From: Streptomyces kronopolitis
GTDB taxonomy: Bacteria > Actinomycetota > Actinomycetes > Streptomycetales > Streptomycetaceae
Direction of reading: 5' to 3'
Assembly (NCBI RefSeq): GCF_014646275.1
Contig: NZ_BMND01000009.1
Coordinates: 1-64,000, forward strand
DNA length: 64,000 nt
The position numbers and the translations under genes are program-made. The notes beneath the pieces were generated by a model. That model saw only the letters and a program-made list of their open reading frames with translations, was not told the origin of the DNA and ran no database searches. Of the stretch, positions 33,996-42,834 are shown piece by piece (the first letter of the stretch is position 1; each line of letters opens with the position of its first letter).

Positions 33996-35210
33996 TCAGA
34001 GGCGCTCGATGACGGTGGCGATGCCCATGCCGCCGCCGACGCAGAGGGTGGCCAGGCCGTAGCGCTTGTCCTGCCGCTCCAGCTCGTCGATCAGGGTGCC
34101 GAGGATCATCGCGCCGGTGGCGCCGAGGGGGTGGCCCAGGGCGATGGCGCCACCGTTGACGTTGACCTTGTCCAGGCTCAGGCCCATGTCCTTGACGAAG
34201 CGCAGCACCACGGCGGCGAAGGCCTCGTTGATCTCGACGAGGTCGATGTCGTCGATGGTCAGACCGGCCTTGGCGAGGGCCTTGCGGCTGGCGGGCGCGG
34301 GGCCGGTGAGCATGATCGTCGGCTCGGAGCCGGAGACCGCGGCGGACAGGATGCGGGCCCGCGGGGTCAGGCCGTAGCGGTCGCCGACCTCCTTGGAGCC
34401 GATGGCGACGAGCGCCGCGCCGTCCACGATGCCGGAGGAATTGCCCGCGTGGTGGACGTGGTCGATCTTCTCGACCCAGTGGTACTTCTGCAGGGCGACC
34501 GCGTCGAAGCCGCCGGCGTCACCGATGGTGGCGAAGGACGGCTTGAGGCCGGCCAGGGAGTCGGCGGTGGTGCCGGGCCGCATGTACTCGTCGTGGTCGA
34601 GGACGACCAGGCCGTTGCGGTCGCGCACCGGGACGACGGAGCGGTCGAAGCGGCCGTCCTTCCAGGCCTCGGCGGCGCGCTCCTGGGAGAGCGCGGCGAA
34701 CTCGTCGACATCGCGCCGGGTGTAGCCCTCGATGGTGGCGATCAGGTCGGCGCCGATGCCCTGGGGGACGAAGCCGGTGTCGAAGTTGGTCATCGGGTCG
34801 GCGAACCAGGCGCCGCCGTCCGAGGCCATCGGGACCCGCGACATGGATTCCACGCCGCCGGCCAGGACCAGGTCCTCCCAGCCCGAACGCACCTTGGCCG
34901 CGGCCATGTTGACGGCTTCGAGACCCGAGGCACAGAAGCGGTTCTCCTGTACGCCGGCGACGGTGTCGGGCAGGCCGGCGGCGATCGCCGCGATCCGGGC
35001 GATGTCGGATCCCTGGTCGCCGACCGGGCCGACCACGCCGAGGACGATGTCGTCGACGGCGGCCGGGTCGAGGCCGGGGAAGCGGCGGCGCACCTCGTGG
35101 ATCAGTCCGACGACCAGGTCGATCGGCTTGGTGCCGTGCAGTGCGCCATTGGCCTTGCCGCGGCCGCGCGGGGTGCGGATCGCGTCGTATACGTACGCTT
35201 CGGTACTCAA
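33996..35210 (-). CDS. fadA: Acetyl-CoA C-acyltransferase (thiolase), TTG start
   Basis: A 404-residue thiolase. The acyl-accepting cysteine is C93 ([13 protein letters not shown]). The C-terminal catalytic residues lie in [15 protein letters not shown] (His) and [12 protein letters not shown] (Cys), and EINEAFAA is also conserved. It cleaves 3-oxoacyl-CoA to acetyl-CoA and a shortened acyl-CoA. No ATG or GTG is available at the right place: TTG 35210 begins [16 protein letters not shown], with AAAGG nine nt upstream. It forms a pair with the downstream fadB-like gene, 33 bp away. Confidence 0.92.
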   Translation of the reverse strand: MSTEAYVYDAIRTPRGRGKANGALHGTKPIDLVVGLIHEVRRRFPGLDPAAVDDIVLGVVGPVGDQGSDIARIAAIAAGLPDTVAGVQENRFCASGLEAVNMAAAKVRSGWEDLVLAGGVESMSRVPMASDGGAWFADPMTNFDTGFVPQGIGADLIATIEGYTRRDVDEFAALSQERAAEAWKDGRFDRSVVPVRDRNGLVVLDHDEYMRPGTTADSLAGLKPSFATIGDAGGFDAVALQKYHWVEKIDHVHHAGNSSGIVDGAALVAIGSKEVGDRYGLTPRARILSAAVSGSEPTIMLTGPAPASRKALAKAGLTIDDIDLVEINEAFAAVVLRFVKDMGLSLDKVNVNGGAIALGHPLGATGAMILGTLIDELERQDKRYGLATLCVGGGMGIATVIERL

Positions 35211-35270
35211 GTCAACAAGCCTTTCGCATGAGGGTGGGGCAGGGCGGCGGGTGGTCCGGGGCCGTCCGGG

Positions 35271-36413
35271 TCAGTCGAGCAGGGAGCGTCCGATGATCTC
35301 CTTCATGATCTCGGTGGTCCCTCCGTAGATCGTCTGGATGCGGCCGTCGGTGAAGGCCTTGGCCACGCGGTATTCGGCCATATAGCCGTAACCACCGTGG
35401 AGTTGCAGACAGCGGTCGGCGACGCGTTTTTGCAGCTCGGTGGCCCACCACTTGGCCATCGAGGCATGCGTCGCGTCCAGCTCGCCGGCGGTGTGGTCGG
35501 CGATGCAGCGGTCGAGGAAGGCGCGGGTGACGGCGCACTCGGTGGCCATCTCGGCTATCTCGAAGCGGATGTGCTGGAGCTTGGACAGCGGACGTCCGAA
35601 CGCCTCGCGCTCCTTGACGTACCGGCTGGTGATCTCCAGCAGATGCTCGGCGGCGGCGATCCCGGCGACGGCGATGTTCATCCGTTCCTGGGCGAGGTGG
35701 GTCATCAGATGGATGAAGGCGCCGTTCCGCTCGCCGAGCAGATTCTCCTTGGGGACGTGCACGTCGTGGAAGAACAGCTCAGCGGTGTCCTGGGCCTTCT
35801 GGCCGATCTTGTCGAGGTTGCGGCCGCGCTCGAACCCGTCCATGCCCCGCTCGACGACCAGCAGGCTGAGGCCGCGCGCTCCGCCCTCCGGTGTCGTCCT
35901 GGCCACGACGATGACGATGTCGGCGAGGATCCCGTTGGAGATGAAGGTCTTGGAACCGTTGAGGATCCAGTGGTCGCCGGCGTCCTCGGCGTGGGTGCGG
36001 ATGCCCTGGAGGTCGGAGCCGGCGCCGGGCTCGGTCATCGCGATGGCGCTGATGAGCTCGCCGCTGCAGAAGCCGGGCAGCCAGCGGCGCTTCTGCTCCT
36101 CGGTGGCGAGGGCCGTCAGATAGGGGCCGATGATGTCGTTGTGCAGGCCCACGGCCAGCCCGGCGGCCCCGGCCCGGGTGAACTCCTCGCCGAGCACCAC
36201 GCTGTAGCGGAAGTCGGGCTGTCCGCCGCCGCCGTACTCCTCGGGCACCGCGAGGCCCAGCAGCCCCTGGGCGCCGGCCGCCCGCCAGGCGTCGCGGCTG
36301 ACGATGCCGTCCTTCTCCCACTGCTCGTAGTGGGGTGTCACTTCCCTGGCGAGGAAGGTGCGTACGGTCTCGCGGAACGCTTCGTGGTCCGCGGTGAAGA
36401 TCTGGCGCTTCAT
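35271..36413 (-). CDS. Acyl-CoA dehydrogenase (long-chain type)
   Basis: A 380-residue flavoprotein with the family signatures AIAMTEPGAGSDLQGI and QLHGGYGYMAEY, and the C-terminal TIYGGTTEIMKEIIGR. At the position of the medium-chain enzyme's catalytic glutamate (IYEGT) there is glycine (IYGGT). As in LCAD-type enzymes, the base is therefore probably the glutamate in LAQERMNIA, earlier in the sequence. It makes the first double bond in acyl-CoA oxidation with FAD. The ATG is at 36413. It lies 60 bp upstream of the thiolase gene in the same direction. Confidence 0.92.
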   Translation of the reverse strand: MKRQIFTADHEAFRETVRTFLAREVTPHYEQWEKDGIVSRDAWRAAGAQGLLGLAVPEEYGGGGQPDFRYSVVLGEEFTRAGAAGLAVGLHNDIIGPYLTALATEEQKRRWLPGFCSGELISAIAMTEPGAGSDLQGIRTHAEDAGDHWILNGSKTFISNGILADIVIVVARTTPEGGARGLSLLVVERGMDGFERGRNLDKIGQKAQDTAELFFHDVHVPKENLLGERNGAFIHLMTHLAQERMNIAVAGIAAAEHLLEITSRYVKEREAFGRPLSKLQHIRFEIAEMATECAVTRAFLDRCIADHTAGELDATHASMAKWWATELQKRVADRCLQLHGGYGYMAEYRVAKAFTDGRIQTIYGGTTEIMKEIIGRSLLD

Positions 36414-36637
36414 CTGTCCGGGCCCTCCTCAGAGCCAGTGCGGGACGGTCTCGGTCGGCGTGGCGGTTCCCGGCCTCCGGGGGCGGGCGCCGGGCGGCGT
36501 CATGCCCCGTCTCCCGCCCTGGCGTGCGCCGGCGTGTTCGATACCCGGGCGCGCGGGGCGGCAGGCGCCCGGGCTGGCGGCGGCCGCCTGCTTGTGCCCG
36601 ACGGGGCGGGGCGCGTGGGGTCGGAAAGCACGTGCCA

Positions 36638-37840
36638 TCAGCCAGCCGCGTCCTTCTCCTCGGCCCGTCCCGCGCCCCCGGACGGCGCGGGCGCGGCCCC
36701 GGACGGATCGGCCGGCGACGGGGCGAGGAGGCCGGGGACCTGCCAGTCACGCGCGATCTCGGCGGTGTCGGCACCGGGCCGTGCGGGGGGTCTGCGGACC
36801 GCTCCCGGCGTGCGGGAGAAGCGGGGGGCGGGCGCGGGCTGGGTGAGCCCGGAGTGTTCGACGAAGGTGCCGCGGGCGGCGAGATGCGGATGCCGCGGGG
36901 CCTCGCGGAGCGAGAGCACGGGCGCCACACAGGCGTCGGACTCCTGGAAGACCGCCGTCCACTCCTCGCGGGTCCGGGTCCTGAACCGGGCGGCGATGGC
37001 CGTGCGCAGCTCTCCCCACGCGGTGAGGTCCTCGCGGTCGGGGACCTCCTGCCCGAGGCCCAGCAGCCGGATGAACTCGGCGTAGAAGCGCTTCTCCAGG
37101 GCGCCGACGGCCATATGGCCGCCGTCGGCGGTCTCGTAGGTGCCGTAGAAGGGTGCGCCGCCGTCGAGCAGATTGCTGCCGCGCCGGTCCTGCCAGCCGC
37201 CGGCCGCCAGCATGCCGTGGATCATCGCCGTCAGATGGGCCGTGCCGTCGACGATGGCGGCATCCACGACCTGGCCCCTGCCGTCCTCGGTGCGGGCGTG
37301 CTGGAGGGCGGCGAGGACGCCGATGACGAGGTAGAGCGAGCCGCCGGCGTAGTCACCGACGAGGTTGGCGGGGATGGCGGGCGGGCCGTCGGGCCGGCCG
37401 ATCATGCCCAGGGCGCCCGTGATGGCGATGTAGCCGATGTCGTGTCCGGCGGTGTCGGCGAGGGGGCCCTGCTGCCCCCAGCCCGTCATCCGGCCGTAGA
37501 CCAGCCGGGGGTTGCGCGCCAGGCACTCCTCGGGGCCGACTCCCAACCGCTCGGCCACCCCGGGGCGGTAGCCCTCCACCAGCACATCGGCACGCTCCAC
37601 CAGGTCCAGTACCCGCGCCACCCCGTCGGGGCTCTTCAGGTCCACCAGGACGGAGCGCTTGTTGCGGTTGGTGATGTCGTACGCGGGGTCGACGCCCAGC
37701 CCGGCGCCTCCGGGACGGTCGACGCGGACGACATCGGCGCCCAGATCGGCCAGCAGCATGGCCGCGAAGGGGCCGGGGCCGATGCCTGCGAGTTCGACGA
37801 CCCGCACCCCGCTCAGCGGGCCGTTCCCTGACTCCGTCAT
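36638..37840 (-). CDS. CaiB/BaiF CoA-transferase family protein, alpha-methylacyl-CoA racemase type
   Basis: A 400-residue protein. LSGVRVVELAGIGPGPFAAMLLADLGADVVRV is the family N-terminus, and the catalytic His/Asp positions of methylacyl-CoA racemases are present in GHDIGYIAITGALG and VGDYAGGSLYLVIG. The enzyme would interconvert (2R)- and (2S)-methylacyl-CoA so that branched or sterol-side-chain acids can enter beta-oxidation, which fits the neighbouring genes. The last about 50 residues are Pro/Ala-rich and poorly conserved. The ATG at 37840 has no obvious ribosome site. It is the first gene of the minus-strand set; a 224-bp gene-free gap separates it from the dehydrogenase. Confidence 0.87.
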   Translation of the reverse strand: MTESGNGPLSGVRVVELAGIGPGPFAAMLLADLGADVVRVDRPGGAGLGVDPAYDITNRNKRSVLVDLKSPDGVARVLDLVERADVLVEGYRPGVAERLGVGPEECLARNPRLVYGRMTGWGQQGPLADTAGHDIGYIAITGALGMIGRPDGPPAIPANLVGDYAGGSLYLVIGVLAALQHARTEDGRGQVVDAAIVDGTAHLTAMIHGMLAAGGWQDRRGSNLLDGGAPFYGTYETADGGHMAVGALEKRFYAEFIRLLGLGQEVPDREDLTAWGELRTAIAARFRTRTREEWTAVFQESDACVAPVLSLREAPRHPHLAARGTFVEHSGLTQPAPAPRFSRTPGAVRRPPARPGADTAEIARDWQVPGLLAPSPADPSGAAPAPSGGAGRAEEKDAAG

Positions 37841-37878
37841 CGCGCCCCATGCCTTTCCGCACTGTGACACTTCTGATG

Positions 37879-37906
37879 TAACACTCGCGATGTTAAGAAC
37901 GTGTTC
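37879..37906. promoter_or_regulatory. Two inverted repeats in the racemase promoter region (candidate operators)
   Basis: TAACA-N7-TGTTA (37879-37895) is followed directly by GAAC-GT-GTTC (37897-37906). The second resembles the AAC-N2-GTT core of KstR-type TetR operators of lipid catabolism. The A/T-rich patch stands out in its GC-rich setting, 40-70 bp upstream of the first beta-oxidation gene. Which regulator binds is unknown. Confidence 0.45.
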
Positions 37907-38018
37907 CACTTTCCACAAGCCCCTCCTGCCAAGTGGCGACCGCGGAAAAGGCCCGCGCCGACGATGCTCAATTGCCATCGCCGTCACGGGCCTTTGCGCG
38001 TCCGCTGCCGCTGCGCCG

Positions 38019-38399
38019 CTATCCCCCGTCGAGCTCGGCGATGAGCTTCTTGGGGGCTATGACGCGATACGACTCCTCCGCCCAGTCGCAGAGCAGCTCG
38101 GCCGGCGGAGCGCCCTGCCCCTCCAAGGGGACCTGCACCCATCCGGACGCGCCCAGGCCGTAACCGGCGGGCTTGGCGCCGGGCGAGGTCAGTGCGTGGG
38201 CATGCGCTTCCGGGTCCTTCAGCTTCAGCGTGACCCCGAGCGGATGGCTGCCGTCCCCGACGCCGAGGAAGACGAAGACCTTCTTGTTGACCTTGATGAC
38301 GCTCTCGCCCCAGGGAAACTCCTCCACGGTCCCGGGAAGGCCCAGCGCGAACGCCCGCACCCGCTCCCGCACCGCCGCCGGATCCGACGCCTTCGCCAT
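38019..38399 (-). CDS. MmcQ/YjbR family protein
   Basis: A 126-residue single-domain protein. The pattern VRAFALGLPGTVEEFPWGES, then VFVFLGVGD and a C-terminal WAEESYRVIAPKKL segment is that of the YjbR/MmcQ (CyaY-fold, double-wing DNA-binding-like) family. Biochemical roles are not established for most members. GGAGGAAG precedes the ATG at 38399. Neighbours are functionally unrelated, so context gives no clue. Confidence 0.82.
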   Translation of the reverse strand: MAKASDPAAVRERVRAFALGLPGTVEEFPWGESVIKVNKKVFVFLGVGDGSHPLGVTLKLKDPEAHAHALTSPGAKPAGYGLGASGWVQVPLEGQGAPPAELLCDWAEESYRVIAPKKLIAELDGG

Positions 38400-38673
38400 G
38401 ACTTCCTCCACGTCCGTCCCCCGTACGGCACCTGTGGTGCCGCCCGGCGCCACGCGCACACCGCGCGGGCCGACCCAACGCATTCCACGCTAACGGCGAC
38501 CACTGACAACGGCTTCGCGGAGCGCCGGACGCCCTGCCGGCCGAGGGACACCTGCCGCCATGCCTGCCCGGCCCGGCGGGGCGCCACGCTCGCCGGCGGG
38601 CGCGGGACGCGGTGCCGTGCCCGTCGCCCTGTCGTCGTACGACTGCCTGTGGCGCAGGGGGCGTCGGCGACCG

Positions 38674-40191
38674 CTACGGCGCGTCGGGAGCCGCGTCCCC
38701 GGTATTCGGGCCGGGCACCGCTCCCGTGGACCGGCCGCCCACTCCCCCGGCCTCCGGCACCAGCTGGTCGTCCGGCAGCTGACGGTCCGCGAGGCGCCCC
38801 AGCCGCCGGGGGACATCGCCGCCCACCAGGAGGACGACGACCAGCGTCAGCCCGAAGGTGAGCACGGCGAGCGCCCGCCCCAGGGGCATGCCCTCGGCCA
38901 GACGGGCCCCGAGGACGGGCGCGACCGCGCCGCCCAGCGCGCCGACGTTGTAGACGAAGCCCAGGGAGGCGGCGCGGGTCGCGGTGGGAAAGTGGCCGGC
39001 GATGTACTTCGGCAGGATTCCGGAGATGCCCTGGCTGAGCGCGAGCAACCCGAAGAGGAGCACGCCCAGCGCCGCAAGGCTGTCCCGTACCGCGAAGACC
39101 GGGAAGACGAAGGCCAGCGAGGCCAGCAGGGTGTACGCGTAGGCGCGGCGGGTGCCTAGCAGGTCGCCTACGAAGCCCGCCAGCCAGCAGCCCGCCATGG
39201 TGCCGAAGCCCGCGTAGAACATCACGTCGGTGACCTGCGCGGGCGCGTATCCGAGATCGGTCTTGAGGTACGTGGGCAGCAGGGCCTGGATCGGCCAGCT
39301 GTAGAGGAAGGCGCAGAACACCGTCGCCATCAGGGAGACATACAGCAGCCCTCCCCGGCGGCCACCCAGCTGCACCGCGAACGCGATCAGGCACAGCGCG
39401 GCGACGCCCGACAGCCAGGGGACGCCGCCGGCGCCGACCGGCGTGAAGACGCAGAACAGCGCGACGGCGGCAACCGCCGCCAGAGCCGTATTACACCCGC
39501 CGCGAAGGCGGCCGGTGAACAACGGCCGCAAGGCGTCGGGGCGTTCCCCGGCCGTGCGGGCGGCGATCTGCCGCTGCCAGTCCCCGGCCTCCGGCAGCGT
39601 TCTGCGCACCCAGAGGGCCACCAGTACGGGCAGTACGCCGATCCAGAACATCCAGCGCCAGCCGCCGTGAGGCACCACCCACCTGTAGAGCTCGGCAGCG
39701 AGGACGGTGCCGCCCGCATAACCGGAGATCAGGAATCCGGAGGCGCGGTTACGCCATCGGGTGGGCCAGCTCTCCAGCACATACGTCGCACTGGCGCTGT
39801 ACTCCCCCGCCATCCCCAGACCGATCACCAGGCGGGCGACGAACAAACTGGTGTAATCCCAGGCGAACCCGCAGGCGAAGGTGCCGAGCGAGTAGAGCAG
39901 GATGCTGGCGATCATGGCGGCCCTGCGCCCGTAGCGGTCGCCCATCGCGCCCAGCACGGCACCGCCCAGCCACCGGGTGATGAAGGCGCCGGAGATCAGC
40001 GACGCCGCGGTGGCGGTGCGCAGATGGAAGTCGTCGGCGATATCGGTCAGCACCAGCGTGATCAGGACGAAGTCGAAGCCGTCCAGGAGATAGCCGATGC
40101 AGGCGGCGAACATCGCCTTCCACTGGGCCGGGGCGACCTCCCGCCACCCGTTCCGTATCCGGCCGGGCATCTCCCCGGGGCGCGTCGGCAC
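38674..40191 (-). CDS. MFS transporter, NanT-like (sialate:H+ symporter family)
   Basis: A 505-residue, twelve-span MFS protein. It shares many long segments with E. coli NanT that I remember: LDGFDFVLITLVLT, GAMGDRYGRRAAMIAS, GMAGEYSASATYVLESWP, AFLYSWPIQALLPTYLKTDL and GFVYNVGALGGAVAP. It is most likely a proton-coupled carboxylate or sialic-acid-like importer. No nanA, nanK or nanE gene is visible nearby, so the physiological substrate is open. The start is the GTG at 40191 or the ATG at 40170. The C-terminal about 35 residues are low-complexity. Confidence 0.8.
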   Translation of the reverse strand: MPTRPGEMPGRIRNGWREVAPAQWKAMFAACIGYLLDGFDFVLITLVLTDIADDFHLRTATAASLISGAFITRWLGGAVLGAMGDRYGRRAAMIASILLYSLGTFACGFAWDYTSLFVARLVIGLGMAGEYSASATYVLESWPTRWRNRASGFLISGYAGGTVLAAELYRWVVPHGGWRWMFWIGVLPVLVALWVRRTLPEAGDWQRQIAARTAGERPDALRPLFTGRLRGGCNTALAAVAAVALFCVFTPVGAGGVPWLSGVAALCLIAFAVQLGGRRGGLLYVSLMATVFCAFLYSWPIQALLPTYLKTDLGYAPAQVTDVMFYAGFGTMAGCWLAGFVGDLLGTRRAYAYTLLASLAFVFPVFAVRDSLAALGVLLFGLLALSQGISGILPKYIAGHFPTATRAASLGFVYNVGALGGAVAPVLGARLAEGMPLGRALAVLTFGLTLVVVLLVGGDVPRRLGRLADRQLPDDQLVPEAGGVGGRSTGAVPGPNTGDAAPDAP

Positions 40192-40456
40192 AACGATCCG
40201 GCCTCCTCGGAAATCCGCGGTCGGCAGTCGGCGGCGGGGGGTGCGGGAGCGGCGACCGGCAGACCGGACATCGGACGTCCCATGTCAGGGCGCTCCCGTG
40301 AATCTGGCGCCGTATCGACACCCTGTCAAGACTGCGCGCCACGCCCCACCCGCCCCCGGAGGCCCAAGGGAGCGGCGGCCGAGGGACGTTGACGGGGCGA
40401 CGGTGACTGCCTAGGGTCCGGACTCCAGGTCAAGCGGGTGCTGGAGAGGACGCGGG

Positions 40457-41644
40457 ATGCGACGGCAGGACACCACCGGGCGAGCCCATGACCTCGTCCT
40501 CTACGGGGCGACAGGTTTCACCGGCGCACTCACTGCCGAATATCTGGCGGCGCACGCCCCCAGGGACTGCCGCTGGGCCCTGGCCGGGCGCAACATCGCC
40601 AAACTGGAGCAGCTGCGCGACCGGCTGGTGAAGATCGACCCCGCCTGTGCCGACCTGCCGTTGTTGCGGGCCGACAGCGGCGACCCCGACTCGCTCCGCG
40701 CGCTCGCCACCGGCACCCGGGTGCTGGTGTCGACGGTGGGCCCCTACGTGCGGCACGGCGAGCCGCTGGTGGCCGCGTGCGCCGCAGCCGGCACCGACTA
40801 CGCCGATCTGTCCGGGGAGTCGGAGTTCATCGACCGGATGTACGTCCGGCATGACGCGACCGCCCGCGCCACGGGCGCCCGCCTCGTCCACGCCTCCGGC
40901 TTCGACTCCGTCCCGCACGACCTGGGTGTGCTCTTCACGGTGGGGCTCCTCCCCGAAGGCGCCCCCATACGCATCGACGGCTTCGTACGGACCAACGCCA
41001 CCTTCTCCGGCGGCACGCTGGCCTCCGCGCTGACCGCCGCCTCACGGCCGATCGCCATGGCGCGGGCCGCCCGCGCACGGCAGCGGACCACCCCGCGACC
41101 GGTCGGCCGTACGGTGCGAGCGCCCCTCGGCGCGCCCGTCAGGAGCCGTGAAACACACACCTGGGGCGTGCCGTTGCCGACCGTCGATCCGCAGATCATC
41201 GGCCGCTCGGCCGCCGCGCTGGAACGCTACGGACCGGATTTCCGCTATCGCCACTACGCGGGTGTCCAGCGGCTGCCGATCGCCGTCGGCGGGGCACTGG
41301 GAGCAGGCGCGCTGTGCACGCTCGCTCAGGTGCCGCCCGCACGGCGCTGGTTGTCGGCGCGGCTGGAACCGGGCGACGGGCCGGACCCGGAGCGCCGTGC
41401 ACGCAGCTGGTTCAAGGTGCGTTTCGTCGCCACCGCCGGCGGAAAGCGCCTGATCACCGAGGTCTCGGGCGGGGACCCCGGCTACGACGAGACCGCGAAG
41501 ATGCTCGCCGAGTCGGCGCTCAGCCTGGCCTTCGACGACCTTCCGGAAACCGCGGGCCAGGTGACGACCGCGGTCGCCATGGGGGACGCACTGACCGCTC
41601 GCCTCCAGAAGGCCGGCATCACCTTCCGCGTCGTCCAGGGGTAG
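40457..41644 (+). CDS. Saccharopine-dehydrogenase-like / trans-acting enoyl reductase family protein
   Basis: A 395-residue protein with an N-terminal Rossmann motif, LVLYGATGFTGALTAEYLA. VSTVGPYVRHGEPLVAACAAAGTDYADLSGE is the family hallmark, and HASGFDSVPHDLG follows. Actinobacterial members include the mycobacterial trans-acting enoyl reductase of lipid assembly, but many are uncharacterised NAD(P)-dependent reductases. No membrane span is clear, though residues about 270-295 are hydrophobic. GGAGAGGA lies 9-15 nt before the ATG. Convergent with the endonuclease V gene 16 bp away. Confidence 0.8.
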   Translation: MRRQDTTGRAHDLVLYGATGFTGALTAEYLAAHAPRDCRWALAGRNIAKLEQLRDRLVKIDPACADLPLLRADSGDPDSLRALATGTRVLVSTVGPYVRHGEPLVAACAAAGTDYADLSGESEFIDRMYVRHDATARATGARLVHASGFDSVPHDLGVLFTVGLLPEGAPIRIDGFVRTNATFSGGTLASALTAASRPIAMARAARARQRTTPRPVGRTVRAPLGAPVRSRETHTWGVPLPTVDPQIIGRSAAALERYGPDFRYRHYAGVQRLPIAVGGALGAGALCTLAQVPPARRWLSARLEPGDGPDPERRARSWFKVRFVATAGGKRLITEVSGGDPGYDETAKMLAESALSLAFDDLPETAGQVTTAVAMGDALTARLQKAGITFRVVQG

Positions 41645-41660
41645 TCCGGATCCCTTGCCC

Positions 41661-42365
41661 CTAGGCGCTCGCGAGTGCCTTCCGGCACAGCGAGTCGGCG
41701 GCCCGCGTCGTCTCCGGAAGGCGGTAATGAGCCGCCAGGCGGAGCGTGTGCGCACAGGCCCGGTCGAGGCCGACCCGGTGCCCCACGGAGACGAAGACCG
41801 GCTTGACGCCCTGTTGGGTACGCAGCGCACGTCCCACCTCCTCGGCGCCGTCCAGCAGCGGGGAGGTGGCGCCGCGGTCCGGCCCGGGAGGCGCGTACCG
41901 GAATGTGAAGGGGTTCTTGGCCACCCCGATGGTGGGCAGCCCCGTCAACACCCCCAGGTGGCTGGCCAGTCCGAAGCGCCTCGGGTGCGCGAGCCCGTAC
42001 CCGTCGCAGACCACGAGGCCGGGAACACGGGCCAGACGGGCGAGGGCGTCGAGCACGGTGGGGATCTCACGGAAGGCGAGCAGCCCGGGGACGTACGGAA
42101 AAGAGATCCGGCCGACGGCGGTGGCCTCGTCGACGACGGCGAGCGTACGGGCGTCCAGCGCGACGGCGGCCGCGGCGACGACATCCCGGGCGTCGTCATA
42201 GGCCACGTCCACCCCCACCACGGTGCCGTCGAACCCCGGTTCCGGACCGGGTTCATCGAGCCGTACACGGGGCCGCAGCCGGTCCTGCACCGCGCGAGCC
42301 TGGGCTTCGTCGGTGGGCCAGTGCCGCAGGGCGTCGTCGCAGCGGAGCATTCCGGGAGTGTCCAT
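41661..42365 (-). CDS. nfi: Endonuclease V (deoxyinosine 3' endonuclease)
   Basis: A 234-residue protein with the endonuclease V motifs: VVGVDVAYDDARDVVAAAAV (metal-binding Asp), FPYVPGLLAFREIPTVLDAL (FPY..G..FRE), VVCDGYGLAHPRRFGLASHLG, and LPTIGVAKN. It nicks DNA near deaminated adenine (hypoxanthine). The ATG at 42365 gives MDTPGML; an upstream GTG at 42389 is possible. Divergent from the YciI gene. Confidence 0.9.
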   Translation of the reverse strand: MDTPGMLRCDDALRHWPTDEAQARAVQDRLRPRVRLDEPGPEPGFDGTVVGVDVAYDDARDVVAAAAVALDARTLAVVDEATAVGRISFPYVPGLLAFREIPTVLDALARLARVPGLVVCDGYGLAHPRRFGLASHLGVLTGLPTIGVAKNPFTFRYAPPGPDRGATSPLLDGAEEVGRALRTQQGVKPVFVSVGHRVGLDRACAHTLRLAAHYRLPETTRAADSLCRKALASA

Positions 42366-42438
42366 GATGATCACCACGCTACCGACCACCGGGTGAGTCC
42401 GGCGCGGGCGGATCGGCCTGCCCTTCCCGGTTCTCCTC

Positions 42439-42444
42439 TATATT
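42439..42444 (+). promoter_or_regulatory. Candidate -10 element (TATATT) of a leaderless promoter
   Basis: TATATT ends six nt before the ATG at 42451. The spacer GCCGCC is not a ribosome binding site. Confidence 0.6.
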
Positions 42445-42450
42445 GCCGCC

Positions 42451-42750
42451 ATGTTCGTCTTGGAGCTGACCTATACCGCACCTCTCGCACGCGTCGATGA
42501 GGCCCTTCCCGACCACGTGGCATGGCTGGAGAAGGAGTACGCCGCAGGGCATTTCCTTGCGGCCGGCCGCAAGGTTCCGCGCGACGGCGGCGTGATCCTC
42601 GCCACCGGAACGGACCGTGCGACCGTCGAGAGGATCGTGTCCGAGGACCCCTTCGTCCGCGCCGGGGTGTGCGAGTACCGCGTCACCGAATTCGTGGCGA
42701 CGACGACCGCGCCCGCACTGGAGCAGTACCGGGAGCAACCGCCGTCCTGA
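42451..42750 (+). CDS. YciI family protein
   Basis: A 99-residue single-domain protein of the YciI/YCII ferredoxin-like fold. MFVLELTYTAPLARVDEALPDHVAWL contains the conserved His of this family, followed by AAGHFLAAGRKVPRDGGVILA and EDPFVRAGVCEYRVTEF. Such proteins are putative small hydrolase- or isomerase-like enzymes with a conserved His-Asp pair; a physiological role is rarely known. It appears to be transcribed without a leader from the TATATT box. A hairpin follows. Confidence 0.88.
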   Translation: MFVLELTYTAPLARVDEALPDHVAWLEKEYAAGHFLAAGRKVPRDGGVILATGTDRATVERIVSEDPFVRAGVCEYRVTEFVATTTAPALEQYREQPPS

Positions 42751-42762
42751 GACAGCGGCCCC

Positions 42763-42790
42763 TGTGGCGGCAGCTGCGCCTGCCGCCACA
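42763..42790. terminator. Hairpin between YciI and sugar porter genes
   Basis: A perfect 11-bp stem (42763-42773 with 42780-42790) closes a six-base loop between convergent genes. Confidence 0.78.
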
Positions 42791-42834
42791 AACGGAGCGC
42801 CCACCGGGGCTCGTGGGCACCGTCGGCCCACCGC

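Noticed and set aside
32097..35231. Open frame of 1044 codons on the plus strand opposite the fadB/fadA-like genes
   Set aside because: Shadow of two well-supported genes; valine/glycine/leucine-rich sequence with no recognisable motif.
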